A stretch of 64,000 nt of DNA from Bin80 sp026708685 (GTDB lineage Bacteria; Bacteroidota; Rhodothermia; Rhodothermales; Bin80), in contig OZ241742.1 of assembly GCA_965200955.1 (NCBI GenBank), positions 1,860,001-1,924,000 on the forward strand, given 5' to 3'. The position numbers were made by a program, and so were the translations under genes. The notes below the pieces were generated by a model. That model was not told where the DNA came from. It searched no databases and saw only the letters and a list, made by a program, of their open reading frames with translations. Shown in pieces: positions 47,854 to 57,100 of the stretch; the first letter of the stretch is position 1; each line of letters starts with the position of its first letter.

Positions 47854-48163
47854 TTTCGAATCCAGAAAAATGAGATCTTCAACGAAGGGAGGTGTCGTTT
47901 GAGTGACGCTCATCAACCGTTGAACATCTATGGATCCTTTTCGGTTACAGCGTTGATTCGCACCAAAAGAACACCGATTTTTGATGGATTGTATTGAGAT
48001 ATGGAATTCAGGCAAAAAAACACACTTCCAGTTTACGAGTGGGCAATAACCCACAGGTTTAAGGCCTTGGATGCCCGCATCATTCTATGATGAGAGCCTT
48101 TAGAATCTTCCTCATTCAAACAGTTGTGTTAGACGCATTTCATCAGCATTTAAACCAGTCATC
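47854..48163. other. Gene-free stretch
   Basis: About 310 bases after tamB. A short stem (GTGGG CAATAA CCCAC near 48037-48052) is present without a T run. No gene is supported. Confidence 0.4.
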
Positions 48164-48733
48164 GTGAAGTCAAGCATTGTTTGCTCAAGTCGTGCAAGAT
48201 GGTGTTCAAGTCGATCTTTGCTGGGGCATGTCCTTCGTCGCAGATTGAACAGTCACCGTCTGGCTGAAAGGTGGTATCTCATCATCATCTCCACTGTGAT
48301 CGTACTGATGATTATTGTGCAATTTTTGAGCTGGAGTCTGTGGAATGAGTCTATCTTGGCGAGTCCCCGTGTGACAAGCTGGTATTGGACATGGCAGATC
48401 AGCGTGATGGGGGCAGTCTTTCTATTCGGTATGTTTGGGTATTCTCCCAGAGTCAAGGTTGTATTCAAGGGTGGAACGCTTGCAATTTCTCAAGGACATC
48501 GGTGCACTGAGATGAATCTCCATCTTTTGAAGCACTGCCGGATTGTTTCCGCACTTGAGTATTACCGTGAATGGGATCACCAAGCGGATCGATACATGAC
48601 GAAGATTCCCGAAGATGTCTTGTTAATTTTTTCAGACCAGCGCATTACTGCGATAGGTGTCAGACCTGTTGCCCATGAATTCCTTTTTAAGGCGATCCGC
48701 ATGATGGATCCTGAAAGAGTTGTACATTCCTGA
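48164..48733 (+). CDS. Small membrane protein of unknown function, coupled to tgt
   Basis: A 189-residue protein I do not recognise. Two hydrophobic segments (about residues 38-58, 'YLIIISTVIVLMIIVQF', and 77-95, 'VMGAVFLFGMFGY') are followed by a soluble C-terminal domain of ~90 residues ('KVVFKGGTLAISQGHRC', 'LLIFSDQRITAIGV'). This layout resembles small PH-like or signalling membrane proteins, but no family is claimed. The start is a GTG at 48164; the first residues are rich in Ser and Arg and the true start may be downstream. Its stop shares one base with the tgt start (TGATG), so the two are coupled. Confidence 0.6.
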   Translation: MKSSIVCSSRARWCSSRSLLGHVLRRRLNSHRLAERWYLIIISTVIVLMIIVQFLSWSLWNESILASPRVTSWYWTWQISVMGAVFLFGMFGYSPRVKVVFKGGTLAISQGHRCTEMNLHLLKHCRIVSALEYYREWDHQADRYMTKIPEDVLLIFSDQRITAIGVRPVAHEFLFKAIRMMDPERVVHS

Positions 48734-49857
48734 TGCGGTTTGAGCTCTTGCATACCAGTGGGCAGTCCAGAGTGGGTAGGCTCTCTACTGATCACGGGAT
48801 GATAGATACACCAGTATTTATGCCAGTGGGTACTGTTGGAACGGTGAAGGCACTTTCTCCACGAGAGCTCATGGATGATCTCCATTCACAGATCATTCTA
48901 AACAATACGTACCATCTTTATTTAAGACCAGGGACTGACCGAATTTATGCTGCTGGTGGTTTGCATCAATTTATTTCCTGGAATCGTCCCATTCTTACGG
49001 ATTCTGGTGGGTATCAGATTTTCTCGTTAGCCGATAGGTGTAAGGTGACCGATGAAGGTGCTACTTTCCAGAGTCATATTGATGGTACTTCGTGTGAATT
49101 CACGCCTGAGAGCGTTATTGACATTCAGCGTGTTTTTGGATCAGACATCATGATGGTCTTGGACGAGTGTCCTGAGGCAGGAGTCAGTCAATCAAGGGCA
49201 CGAGAGGCCCATGAGAGAACCATTGACTGGGCATATCGCAGTCTATCACGTTTTCGAGAAACCGAACCACTTTATGGACATAACCAGTGGCTTTTTGGCA
49301 TTGTGCAGGGGAGTACATATGAAGATTTGAGGCGTGAATCCGCAGAGCAACTCATGAACATGAACTTTCCCGGATATGCTATTGGTGGACTATCGGTTGG
49401 CGAAGAGGCCGCGGTATTGTATGATATGGTCCAAGTGTCATGCGACATACTTCCACCAGAAAAGCCTCGTTATCTCATGGGTGTAGGCACACCGGTAAAT
49501 TTACTTGAATCCATTGATCGGGGTGTCGACTTATTTGATTGTGTCATGCCTACCCGTAATGGACGCAATGGCATGCTGTTTACCACCGAAGGCATCGTGA
49601 ATATCCGTAATCAAAAGTGGGCTCAGGATGATTCAAGGTTGGATTCAGGTTTGGATTGCTATGCCAGCCAAACGTTTTCACGGTCTTATGTAAGGCATCT
49701 ATTTCAGTGCAATGAGATTTTGGGTCTGCAGATTTCTGCCATGCAGAATTTAGCACTTTATCAGTGGCTGATGCGTGGTGCTCGGTCTGCAATTATAGAA
49801 AAGCGTTATGAGAGATTCAAAACCGAAATGTGTTCAAAACTTAGCAGGAGGCTCTGA
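48733..49857 (+). CDS. tgt: tRNA-guanine transglycosylase lacking most zinc ligands
   Basis: A 374-residue enzyme of the queuosine pathway that exchanges guanine 34 of certain tRNAs for a queuine precursor. The catalytic core is intact: 'LTDSGGYQIFSL' (Asp90), 'MVLDECP' (Asp144), 'GIVQGS' and the nucleophile in 'VDLFDCVMPTRNGRNG' (Asp269). The usual zinc site C-x-C-x-x-C plus His reads L307-x-C309-x-x-S312, with Gln338 in place of the His, so three of four ligands are missing. In known Tgt enzymes this zinc is structural. The enzyme may have adapted to lack it or be altered in function. It is coupled to the small membrane protein upstream. Confidence 0.92.
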   Translation: MRFELLHTSGQSRVGRLSTDHGMIDTPVFMPVGTVGTVKALSPRELMDDLHSQIILNNTYHLYLRPGTDRIYAAGGLHQFISWNRPILTDSGGYQIFSLADRCKVTDEGATFQSHIDGTSCEFTPESVIDIQRVFGSDIMMVLDECPEAGVSQSRAREAHERTIDWAYRSLSRFRETEPLYGHNQWLFGIVQGSTYEDLRRESAEQLMNMNFPGYAIGGLSVGEEAAVLYDMVQVSCDILPPEKPRYLMGVGTPVNLLESIDRGVDLFDCVMPTRNGRNGMLFTTEGIVNIRNQKWAQDDSRLDSGLDCYASQTFSRSYVRHLFQCNEILGLQISAMQNLALYQWLMRGARSAIIEKRYERFKTEMCSKLSRRL

Positions 49858-50311
49858 CTATGGCTGTGAAGGAGGGTAGGGGGCTTACGGTGTTGTTGAT
49901 CAGAATGTCCTGATATTCTCTACGTCCCTTATTTTACATGGTTCAACAATCTGTTCAGAATGTGAATGATAGAACCTATGCGTGAACAGGTTTTCCTATT
50001 GGAATGAACAACAATCCTAATGGATTTACGCCGATGAATGACGGTTGATCCAGAGCCATAGAATGGACAAGAGACACCACTCAGATCAACTCCACATCAC
50101 GGCTTCTCCATTGCCGTTATTTCATGAGGAAATTTGTTGTGATCAATGAAGGATGTTCCATGTTGAACGAATGACATATATTGGATATGGCACGATGTTT
50201 GCCCATTAACATTTTAGATGGTTTGCTACTATTTCCCAAGACATTGCGTCTTTAGGGTAGTGAACTAAATCTTTTTGATTCAGTATTCAATCATCCATTA
50301 CCATTGGTCTC
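49858..50311. other. Gene-free stretch
   Basis: About 450 bases between tgt and the repeat lipoprotein. No gene, tRNA or clear hairpin was recognised. Confidence 0.45.
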
Positions 50312-51763
50312 ATGAAACATCAACGATCACATTCTTCTCGTTCAATGAGTTCTATCAGAGTCACTTTGATTCTGGGGTTCTTATTGATGACTGCCGGTTG
50401 TTACACGCAACTCCGTACGAGTTATGTTGAAAAGCAACCTGATCATCAGACGGTTACCGAATATGAAACCGAGTATGGAGATAGTGTAGTAGTTGATAAT
50501 TACTACTACGAGGATTATACCTCGCATTATCGTCCTCGGTACAATCGTTACCGTAGACATTTTTCCACATTCTATGGGCATCCATATGCCGTGGATCCTT
50601 TTTACGATCCCTACTATGATCCTTTTTATGATGATTACTGGTATGGTGGGTCAAGAATTCACCTGAGTTTTGGATGGGGTACTCCCTATCTATATTCACC
50701 ATACAGTTACGGATGGCATCATCCATATGCCTTTCATGCAAGCCCTTATTATTATGGCGGTGGATGGGGAAGTCCATGGGGACACAGGTATTACGGGACA
50801 CCCTTGATTTACCATACGGGATTTGTAGACAACTATGGTCCACGATCTGCAAGGATAGGTCGTAGGGGTGTCAGAGCTCGGGGCGGCAGGTATCTTGCAA
50901 CGGAAGACAACCTTTCCGTGAATCGTCGAGGAGTCGTGAACCACCGTGCACAAAGAACGAGTGAACTTGCACGTAGCCGTACCAGGAGCGGGGTCGTTTC
51001 CACTAACAGTAGAACTCGTGGCATTCAGCGTCAGGCAGATGATGACCTGAATACCCGTACTCGTAGAGGAGTTACAAGAACTGTTCCGGGTGAACGTGCT
51101 CGCGGAGCGACTTCTACGCGGTCACAGAATGCAAGAAGCGGTAATACCAGACGAGGAATTAATTCTCGCTCTACAACACGTACTCGCAGTGGTTCAGCAA
51201 CGCGTACTCGCTCTACACAACGGACCCGTAGCAGTTCAGGAAGCCGAACCCGCTCAGCTCCACAGACTCGCTCTACACAACGGACCCGTAGCAGTTCAGG
51301 AAGCCGAACCCGCTCAGCTCCACAGACTCGCTCTACACAACGGACCCGTAGCAGTTCAGGAAGCCGAACCCGCTCAGCTCCACAGACTCGCTCTACCCCG
51401 CGGACTCGTAGCAGTTCAGGAAGCCGAACCCGCTCAGCTCCACAGACTCGCTCTACCCCGCGGACTCGTAGCAGTTCGGGAAGCCGAACCCGCTCAGCTC
51501 CCAAGACTCGCTCTACACCGCGGACTCGTAGCAGCTCAGGAAGCCAAACCCGCTCAGCTCCTCAGACTCGTAGCTCATCTGGTAGTAGTTCAAGATCAAC
51601 ACCTAAAACTCGGTCCACTTCAAGGAAGCGTGGATCTTCATTAAGTGATAGTCAAACCCATTCCACTCGTCACCATATTGACAACAGACGATCGTATTCG
51701 GGTGATTCGTATCCTGATAGTAGACTATCTGATGCACCTAGCCGCAGGTTGAATCGTCATTGA
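50312..51763 (+). CDS. Lipoprotein with Tyr-rich N-domain and Arg/Ser/Thr repeat tail
   Basis: A 483-residue protein with lipobox TAGC (Cys30). Residues ~35-190 are very rich in Tyr, His, Gly and Pro ('DPFYDPYYDPFYDDYWYGG'). Residues ~195-300 are Arg-rich and low in hydrophobics. Residues ~301-420 consist of six 20-residue repeats of the type RSTQRTRSSSGSRTRSAPQT, encoded by 60-base DNA repeats. The tail is strongly positive and likely disordered. An anchored, very basic tail could bind negatively charged surface polymers or DNA; this is inference. The family is not recognised. Confidence 0.75.
   Translation: MKHQRSHSSRSMSSIRVTLILGFLLMTAGCYTQLRTSYVEKQPDHQTVTEYETEYGDSVVVDNYYYEDYTSHYRPRYNRYRRHFSTFYGHPYAVDPFYDPYYDPFYDDYWYGGSRIHLSFGWGTPYLYSPYSYGWHHPYAFHASPYYYGGGWGSPWGHRYYGTPLIYHTGFVDNYGPRSARIGRRGVRARGGRYLATEDNLSVNRRGVVNHRAQRTSELARSRTRSGVVSTNSRTRGIQRQADDDLNTRTRRGVTRTVPGERARGATSTRSQNARSGNTRRGINSRSTTRTRSGSATRTRSTQRTRSSSGSRTRSAPQTRSTQRTRSSSGSRTRSAPQTRSTQRTRSSSGSRTRSAPQTRSTPRTRSSSGSRTRSAPQTRSTPRTRSSSGSRTRSAPKTRSTPRTRSSSGSQTRSAPQTRSSSGSSSRSTPKTRSTSRKRGSSLSDSQTHSTRHHIDNRRSYSGDSYPDSRLSDAPSRRLNRH
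51211..51570 (+). repeat. Six tandem 60-bp in-frame repeats
   Basis: Units start at 51211, 51271, 51331, 51391, 51451 and 51511. The first three units are nearly identical, and the later ones carry small substitutions (CACAACGGACC to CCCCGCGGACT, then to CACCGCGGACT). The unit length is a multiple of three, so copy number can change without a frameshift. The other frames are also stop-free here, which produces spurious reading frames on both strands. Confidence 0.92.
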
Positions 51764-51872
51764 TCGGTTCCCAGTCTAATCAATTCCTGGTTGATCAAAT
51801 CAACTCAATTAGCAATTCAACGGCATCATGATGGTGTCGATGGCCCGTGCTATATCTAATCCAAACTGTAAA

Positions 51873-53528
51873 ATGAGAAATTCTATCTTCACTCCAGTCA
51901 AACTCCTGTCATTTATTGGTGTCTTCATTACAACGATTACGGTTACGATACCACATGTGACTGTGAATGCACAATCAGCCATTGAGGCCTGGAGATTCAG
52001 CCAACGAGATATGAATGTCGGCGTGCGAATGACGGGGATGTCCATACGTGGATTTGCCGGTTTCGGAGATCATGGGGCATTGTATAGTAATCCCGCAGGT
52101 TTAGGTTATATCAATGATACTCAACTGATTGTATCTCTGCGAGGTCAATCTACGACTGGTGATTCTTGGCGCGATCAATCAGGTTTTGACAGATCTGGTG
52201 CCCGTTTTAGGACAGATGGCTTTTTTCCTGGACAAGTCTCGTCAAGTGAAGAAACGTTCCAGCTTGGAGATCTGGCCTTTCTTTACGATGTACCCGTACG
52301 TCAGGGGAAAATGGTTGCGGGGGTCAGTCTAAGCCTTGTTCGGGATTTTTCAAGTCGGCTTGAATTCATTGGTGAGAATACACAAAGTAGCATTTCAAGT
52401 TCCTTCCTGCCGTATGACAATGAATATACTGTGGATGAAAATGGAAATCTTGACCAATTAGATGACCTATCGTTTGCGGCCTTTAATAGCGGTATCATTG
52501 AGTACTTTAGAGAATTGTATGAAGATGGAAAGTATCCGTTTTTGTCAGCAGTCATTCCAGGAACGTCGATTGATCAATCTGGATTGATCACTGGATCTGG
52601 CGGAATTTATGAACTCAGTGGGGGGATTGCATGGCAAGCTTCTAAGACCATTATGACGGGCATTTCCTTGAATGTTACTTTTGGTCGGTATGATTTTGAT
52701 CGTTCGTTTAACGAGAGTGATGTACTGAATGAGAATACATCTCAAGCCTATAATGTCCTTAATGATGATGATTCATTGTTTGAAGGATTTGATCAATTGA
52801 ATTACAATCAGACGCTTGATCTGGAAATGACGGGATTCAATTTTCGTGCCGGTATGAGTGCCAAGGTGAGTGAAATGATGCAGATAGGTGTATCCATTGA
52901 ATCTCCAACATGGACCTATATTGAAGAAAGTTACAGTGAGATATTTTCTACATCCTTTGATCTTGGTGGTACCCTCAGCTATGGAGATTTACCAGAAGAT
53001 CTTGGCAATGGTTTTTACGAATATTCTATGCGTTCGCCCTGGCGTTTGGGTGCGGGTGTTCAGTTTGATTTTGGTAATCTGACGGTTACAGGTGAAGCAG
53101 AAATCCTAGACTGGGGGCAGCTTGAGCTCAGCTCCGATGATGACCAGAACGCCTTCTCAAATGTCAATGGAGTGATTGAGGATGAATTTGGACTGGCTGT
53201 TAATTTTGCTGTTGGTGCAGAGTTAGAGCTCGGTCGCACTGCTCTCCGTGTTGGATTTTCGGGACGGCCCTCTCCCTATTCAATCAATGGACAATCTAAC
53301 TTGACGGACGCTTATACAGACAATCAACTTGGAGCATCTATTGGTGTCGGCTACATGATCAGCCAGAGCATTCGGCTTGATCTTGGAGTGCAGTTTTCTG
53401 AGTCCATACCAGATCTATGGGAGATCTATCCTTCTGATGCGGGTGGCCCCCGTCAGGATACCATTTTCGAAATTGATCATATACAGAATAACAATGTGAT
53501 CCTCTTTGGAATCACGATGGATATATAG
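51873..53528 (+). CDS. FadL/OmpP1-like outer-membrane protein
   Basis: A 551-residue predicted beta-barrel. ATG 51873 gives a signal peptide ending 'TVNAQ'; an upstream ATG at 51828 would add 15 residues. The mature N-terminus contains 'RGFAGFGDHGALYSNPAGLGYI', quoted in part: the 'YSNPAGLG' motif typical of the FadL/PorV barrel superfamily. Alternating barrel strands continue to the end, with several acidic loop segments such as 'NEYTVDENGNLDQLDDL'. FadL proteins carry hydrophobic compounds across the outer membrane; the substrate here is unknown. Confidence 0.78.
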   Translation: MRNSIFTPVKLLSFIGVFITTITVTIPHVTVNAQSAIEAWRFSQRDMNVGVRMTGMSIRGFAGFGDHGALYSNPAGLGYINDTQLIVSLRGQSTTGDSWRDQSGFDRSGARFRTDGFFPGQVSSSEETFQLGDLAFLYDVPVRQGKMVAGVSLSLVRDFSSRLEFIGENTQSSISSSFLPYDNEYTVDENGNLDQLDDLSFAAFNSGIIEYFRELYEDGKYPFLSAVIPGTSIDQSGLITGSGGIYELSGGIAWQASKTIMTGISLNVTFGRYDFDRSFNESDVLNENTSQAYNVLNDDDSLFEGFDQLNYNQTLDLEMTGFNFRAGMSAKVSEMMQIGVSIESPTWTYIEESYSEIFSTSFDLGGTLSYGDLPEDLGNGFYEYSMRSPWRLGAGVQFDFGNLTVTGEAEILDWGQLELSSDDDQNAFSNVNGVIEDEFGLAVNFAVGAELELGRTALRVGFSGRPSPYSINGQSNLTDAYTDNQLGASIGVGYMISQSIRLDLGVQFSESIPDLWEIYPSDAGGPRQDTIFEIDHIQNNNVILFGITMDI

Positions 53529-53647
53529 GTGAATGATTTGTAAAGATCATCACAAATTCTCACAGATGCCTTTGTATTGGAACCTCTATTGGTTAGTGTA
53601 GGTTTAAGTATGCTATTGTTACTTTATTCACTCAACCTGAAAGTCAG

Positions 53648-53854
53648 TTGGCAATTCATATTGGTATTGGCGTAAAAGTCAAGGAGAAGGAAAACATAGA
53701 CCGTGCACTGCGCCGGTTTAAGCGGACGGTCAATCGTAGCCGAGTGTTGCGGATGTATCGTCAGAATATGGCTTTTACGAAACCTTCCGAGGAGCGCAGA
53801 GTCGCTAAAGAAAAGGCATCTCGGAACGCGCGTATGTATAATCGGCGCTACTAA
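53648..53854 (+). CDS. rpsU: 30S ribosomal protein S21
   Basis: A 68-residue basic protein with the S21 core 'IDRALRRFKRTVNRS' and the C-terminal 'RRVAKEKASRNARM'. Near the start, 'HIGIGVKVKEKEN' replaces the usual 'P-V-V-x-x-E'. There is no in-frame ATG: the best start is TTG 53648. S21 sits near the anti-Shine-Dalgarno end of 16S rRNA, and Bacteroidota-type organisms often lack strong Shine-Dalgarno signals, as here. The gene stands alone. Confidence 0.92.
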   Translation: MAIHIGIGVKVKEKENIDRALRRFKRTVNRSRVLRMYRQNMAFTKPSEERRVAKEKASRNARMYNRRY

Positions 53855-53916
53855 CCCTGCATTGGCGATCACACGGAATCATCAACAGTAGTGTGGTCCT
53901 TCAAAAATCAAACTCA

Positions 53917-53943
53917 ACAGTGGTGGTTGATGACCACTACTGT
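53917..53943 (-). terminator. Hairpin between rpsU and kgd, possible terminator
   Basis: ACAGTGGTGGT and ACCACTACTGT form an 11-base stem (one G-T wobble) with a 5-base loop, lying between the 3' ends of rpsU and kgd. On the minus strand a T-rich run follows about 9 bases after the stem, so it could end kgd transcription. The distance from the kgd stop (~190 bases) makes this tentative. Confidence 0.35.
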
Positions 53944-54133
53944 GACGGAGTGCTGTGACCTCCCCAGTGAGATGTCCACTGCCTTTGTGATTGGCAATTC
54001 AAGGGCTGGTGCTGTGGGATAGCCTGTTGGCACAAATGTGGTTGAGATTCCATCAAACCCGACATCAATCTGCCCAAGTTCAGTGAACAAGGAGTTTGAT
54101 GTTGTTCTGTGACTTGGATGCCGGGTATCTTAC

Positions 54134-57100
54134 CTACAACAAAAGGGCACTAAGGACCACTTCCTCCTGTTCTAGTTCGTGCACCATAGAACTTCCAGTG
54201 GCTGGGCTGGCACCCGGCTGTCGTCCTGCATATTGAATATATGGATCCTGTCCAAAGCCTGCAGATCGGAGCGAGCTTTTCAGGAGTGGGCGGGCATACG
54301 TCCACGCTCCCATATTCGCAGGCTCCTCTTGGGCCCAGCAAATCTCTACGTCCTTGTTGTACTGTTGAAACTCATCATGCAGTAGACTCTGCGGCCACGG
54401 ATAGTACTGCTCCAGTCGAATAAGAGCAGTCAACTCCTGTTTTTCAGAATGTTTTTCAAGTTCAGCGAGTAGGTCATAATAAATTTTACCAGAGCAGATC
54501 ACAATTCGGGTCACTTTCTCTGGATCTTTGCTTGCACCAATGACTGGTAGAAATGTCCCATCCAGTAATTCCTTGGGAGATGAAATTGCCTTTGGATGAC
54601 GTAACAGACTTTTAGGAGTCATCAGGACCAGGGGTTTTTTGACATCACGAATCACCTGTTGACGCAGGGCATGGAAATAATTGGCGGGTGTACTCAAATT
54701 ACATACAATCATGTTTCCTTCAGCACATAGCTGAAGGAAACGCTCTAATCGTGCAGAGGAGTGTTCAGGCCCCTGTCCTTCATAACCATGGGGAAGGAGT
54801 GCTACGAGGCCAGAGGTTTGCCCCCATTTTTCTTCGGCAGAAGACAGAAATTGGTCAAATACAATTTGTGCACCATTGGCAAAATCACCAAATTGAGCCT
54901 CCCAAATCACCAAGGCCTGAGAATTTTCCACGGAGTATCCATATTCAAATGCAGCAACTGCAAACTCGGACAGTAAACTGTCATAGATATAGAGCTTCGC
55001 CTGATCGCTGGAAATATGATTTAGCGGGATGTACTCATCATTGGTCACCTGATCATAGATCACCGCGTGACGTTGAGAGAATGTAGCACGTCTGGAATCC
55101 TGTCCGCTGAGGCGAACGGTGGTGCCTTCCTGGAGCAAAGATCCGAAAGCCAGGGCCTCTGCAAATGCCCAGTCTATTTTCCCAGAAGAATAGAGTTTCT
55201 GATTGCGCCGTTCAAACTGACGCATGAGTTTTGGGTGTGCATTAAAATTTTCTGGAGTTCGCAGCAGTGCCTCCAGAACCGCTTCAAGTTGCTGTCTTGA
55301 TACAGAAGTATCCACTGGGGGTGGAGATTCGTAGCTCTTATTATGGAATCGTTCCAAAATGGCGGCTGCATCCTTTTCCTTGAGATTGGACGTACGATCA
55401 AAAGCATCCTGTAATTGTCCACGAAAATCATCCAACATTTTCTCCGCCTCATCTGGAGTCATGGCTCCCCGATTCAGCAGAGATTCGGTATAGAGTTTAC
55501 GGGGGGAGCGTTTTTTCTTAATCTTTTGATACAGGACTGGATTGGTGTAGGTGGGTTCATCTCCTTCATTATGCCCATGCTGGCGATAGCAAAGCATATC
55601 CACAACCACATCTTTGTTGAAGACTTGGCGATAATCAAAAGCCAATCGTGCGACCCGAACGCATGCTTCGGGATCGTCGCCATTGACATGAAAAATGGGT
55701 GCTTCAATTAACCGAGCAACATCTGTCGCATATGTGGAGCTACGAGCTTCACTTGGTCCAGTGGTGAATCCAATTTGGTTGTTGATCACCAGATGGATGG
55801 TACCTCCAGTATGATATCCTCTGAGTTGACTGCAGTTTAATGTTTCTGCAACGACCCCCTGGCCAGCAAAGGCGGCATCTCCATGGATGAGAATGGGAAT
55901 CACAGCGTCAACAACATCTTGGGTGTCGGCATCAGAAGAATCTCGTAGAACATCCTGTTTTGCTCGGACCATGCCTTCAACGATAGGACTCACCGATTCC
56001 AAATGACTGGGATTGGAGGCGAGGGTCAGTTGAATGTTGGCTCCATTGGAGGTTTCATACACACCTTGACTGCCTAGGTGATACTTGACATCTCCTGATC
56101 CATAAATAGTGTCAGGATTCAGATTTCCCTCAAACTCGGAAAAGATGGATTCATAGGATTTTCCGATGATATTTGCCAGAATATTCAATCGTCCGCGGTG
56201 GGCCATTCCGATGTAAATTTCCTGAGCACCCTGTTCTGCAGCATCACTGACAATGACATCCAGCATGGGAACGATGCTTTCTCCCCCTTCCAGCGAAAAT
56301 CGCTTGTGTCCGATGAAGCGGGTATGCAGAAAACGCTCAAATGCTTCGGCCTTGTTCAATTTTAAGAGGATTCGTTGCTGATCGTCGACCGTCAGTTCAT
56401 CGGAATTGCGGAGCGGTTCAATCTTTTCTTGGAGCCATCGCTTTTCGATCAAGCTGGAGATATGCATGTAACACACCCCGATACGGCGAGTATAGGTTTC
56501 TCGTAGAATATTGAGGATATCTCTCAGGGGAAGGATATCTTTACCGCCTAGCCCTCCAGTGACAAACTCTCGGTCCAAGTCCCAGACAGTGAGTCCATAC
56601 TTCGCAGGATCCAATTCGGGGTGATAGGTCCAGTTATTCTGGAGGGGATTGATATCCGCTTGCAGGTGGCCGAGTACGCGGAAGACTCGGATCAGAACCA
56701 TCACCTGTGCCTGTTTTTCAACAAGATTCATCTCCGTGCTGGATTTCTGAGAAGTTCCGAGTCGGGGAGTGGAATCTGGGCGAAGAATAAATGGGGGATA
56801 GGGAATGTTAAGATCTTCAAAAAGCTGGGTAAAGAAATCGTCTTTTCCCTGCAACAGATCGGCAATATAGGCTAAAAAAGCACCACTCTCTGCCCCCTGA
56901 ATCACTCTGTGATCATAGGTACTGGTGATCGTCATGATTGGCGAAAGTCCAGCCTGACTTGCAGATTGAGCATTGATTGCCTGATATTCTGGGGGGTACC
57001 CAATCGCGCCGATTCCGACAATGACTCCTTGATGGGGCATGAGGCGAGGGACACTGAGGCTGGTTCCAATCATCCCAGGATTGGTGAGGGTTACATTGGT

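Noticed and set aside
48037..48052. GTGGG-CAATAA-CCCAC stem as a terminator after tamB
   Set aside because: The stem is only five bases and has no T run.
51031..51644. Long open frames on both strands overlapping the repeat lipoprotein gene
   Set aside because: They arise because the 60-bp repeats lack stops in other frames. Only the 50312-51763 frame has a lipoprotein signal and extends beyond the repeats.
51090..51644. Possible second protein rich in Leu-Ala-Leu repeats in the +1 frame of the repeats
   Set aside because: It starts inside the gene without a ribosome-binding signal and is explained by repeat composition.
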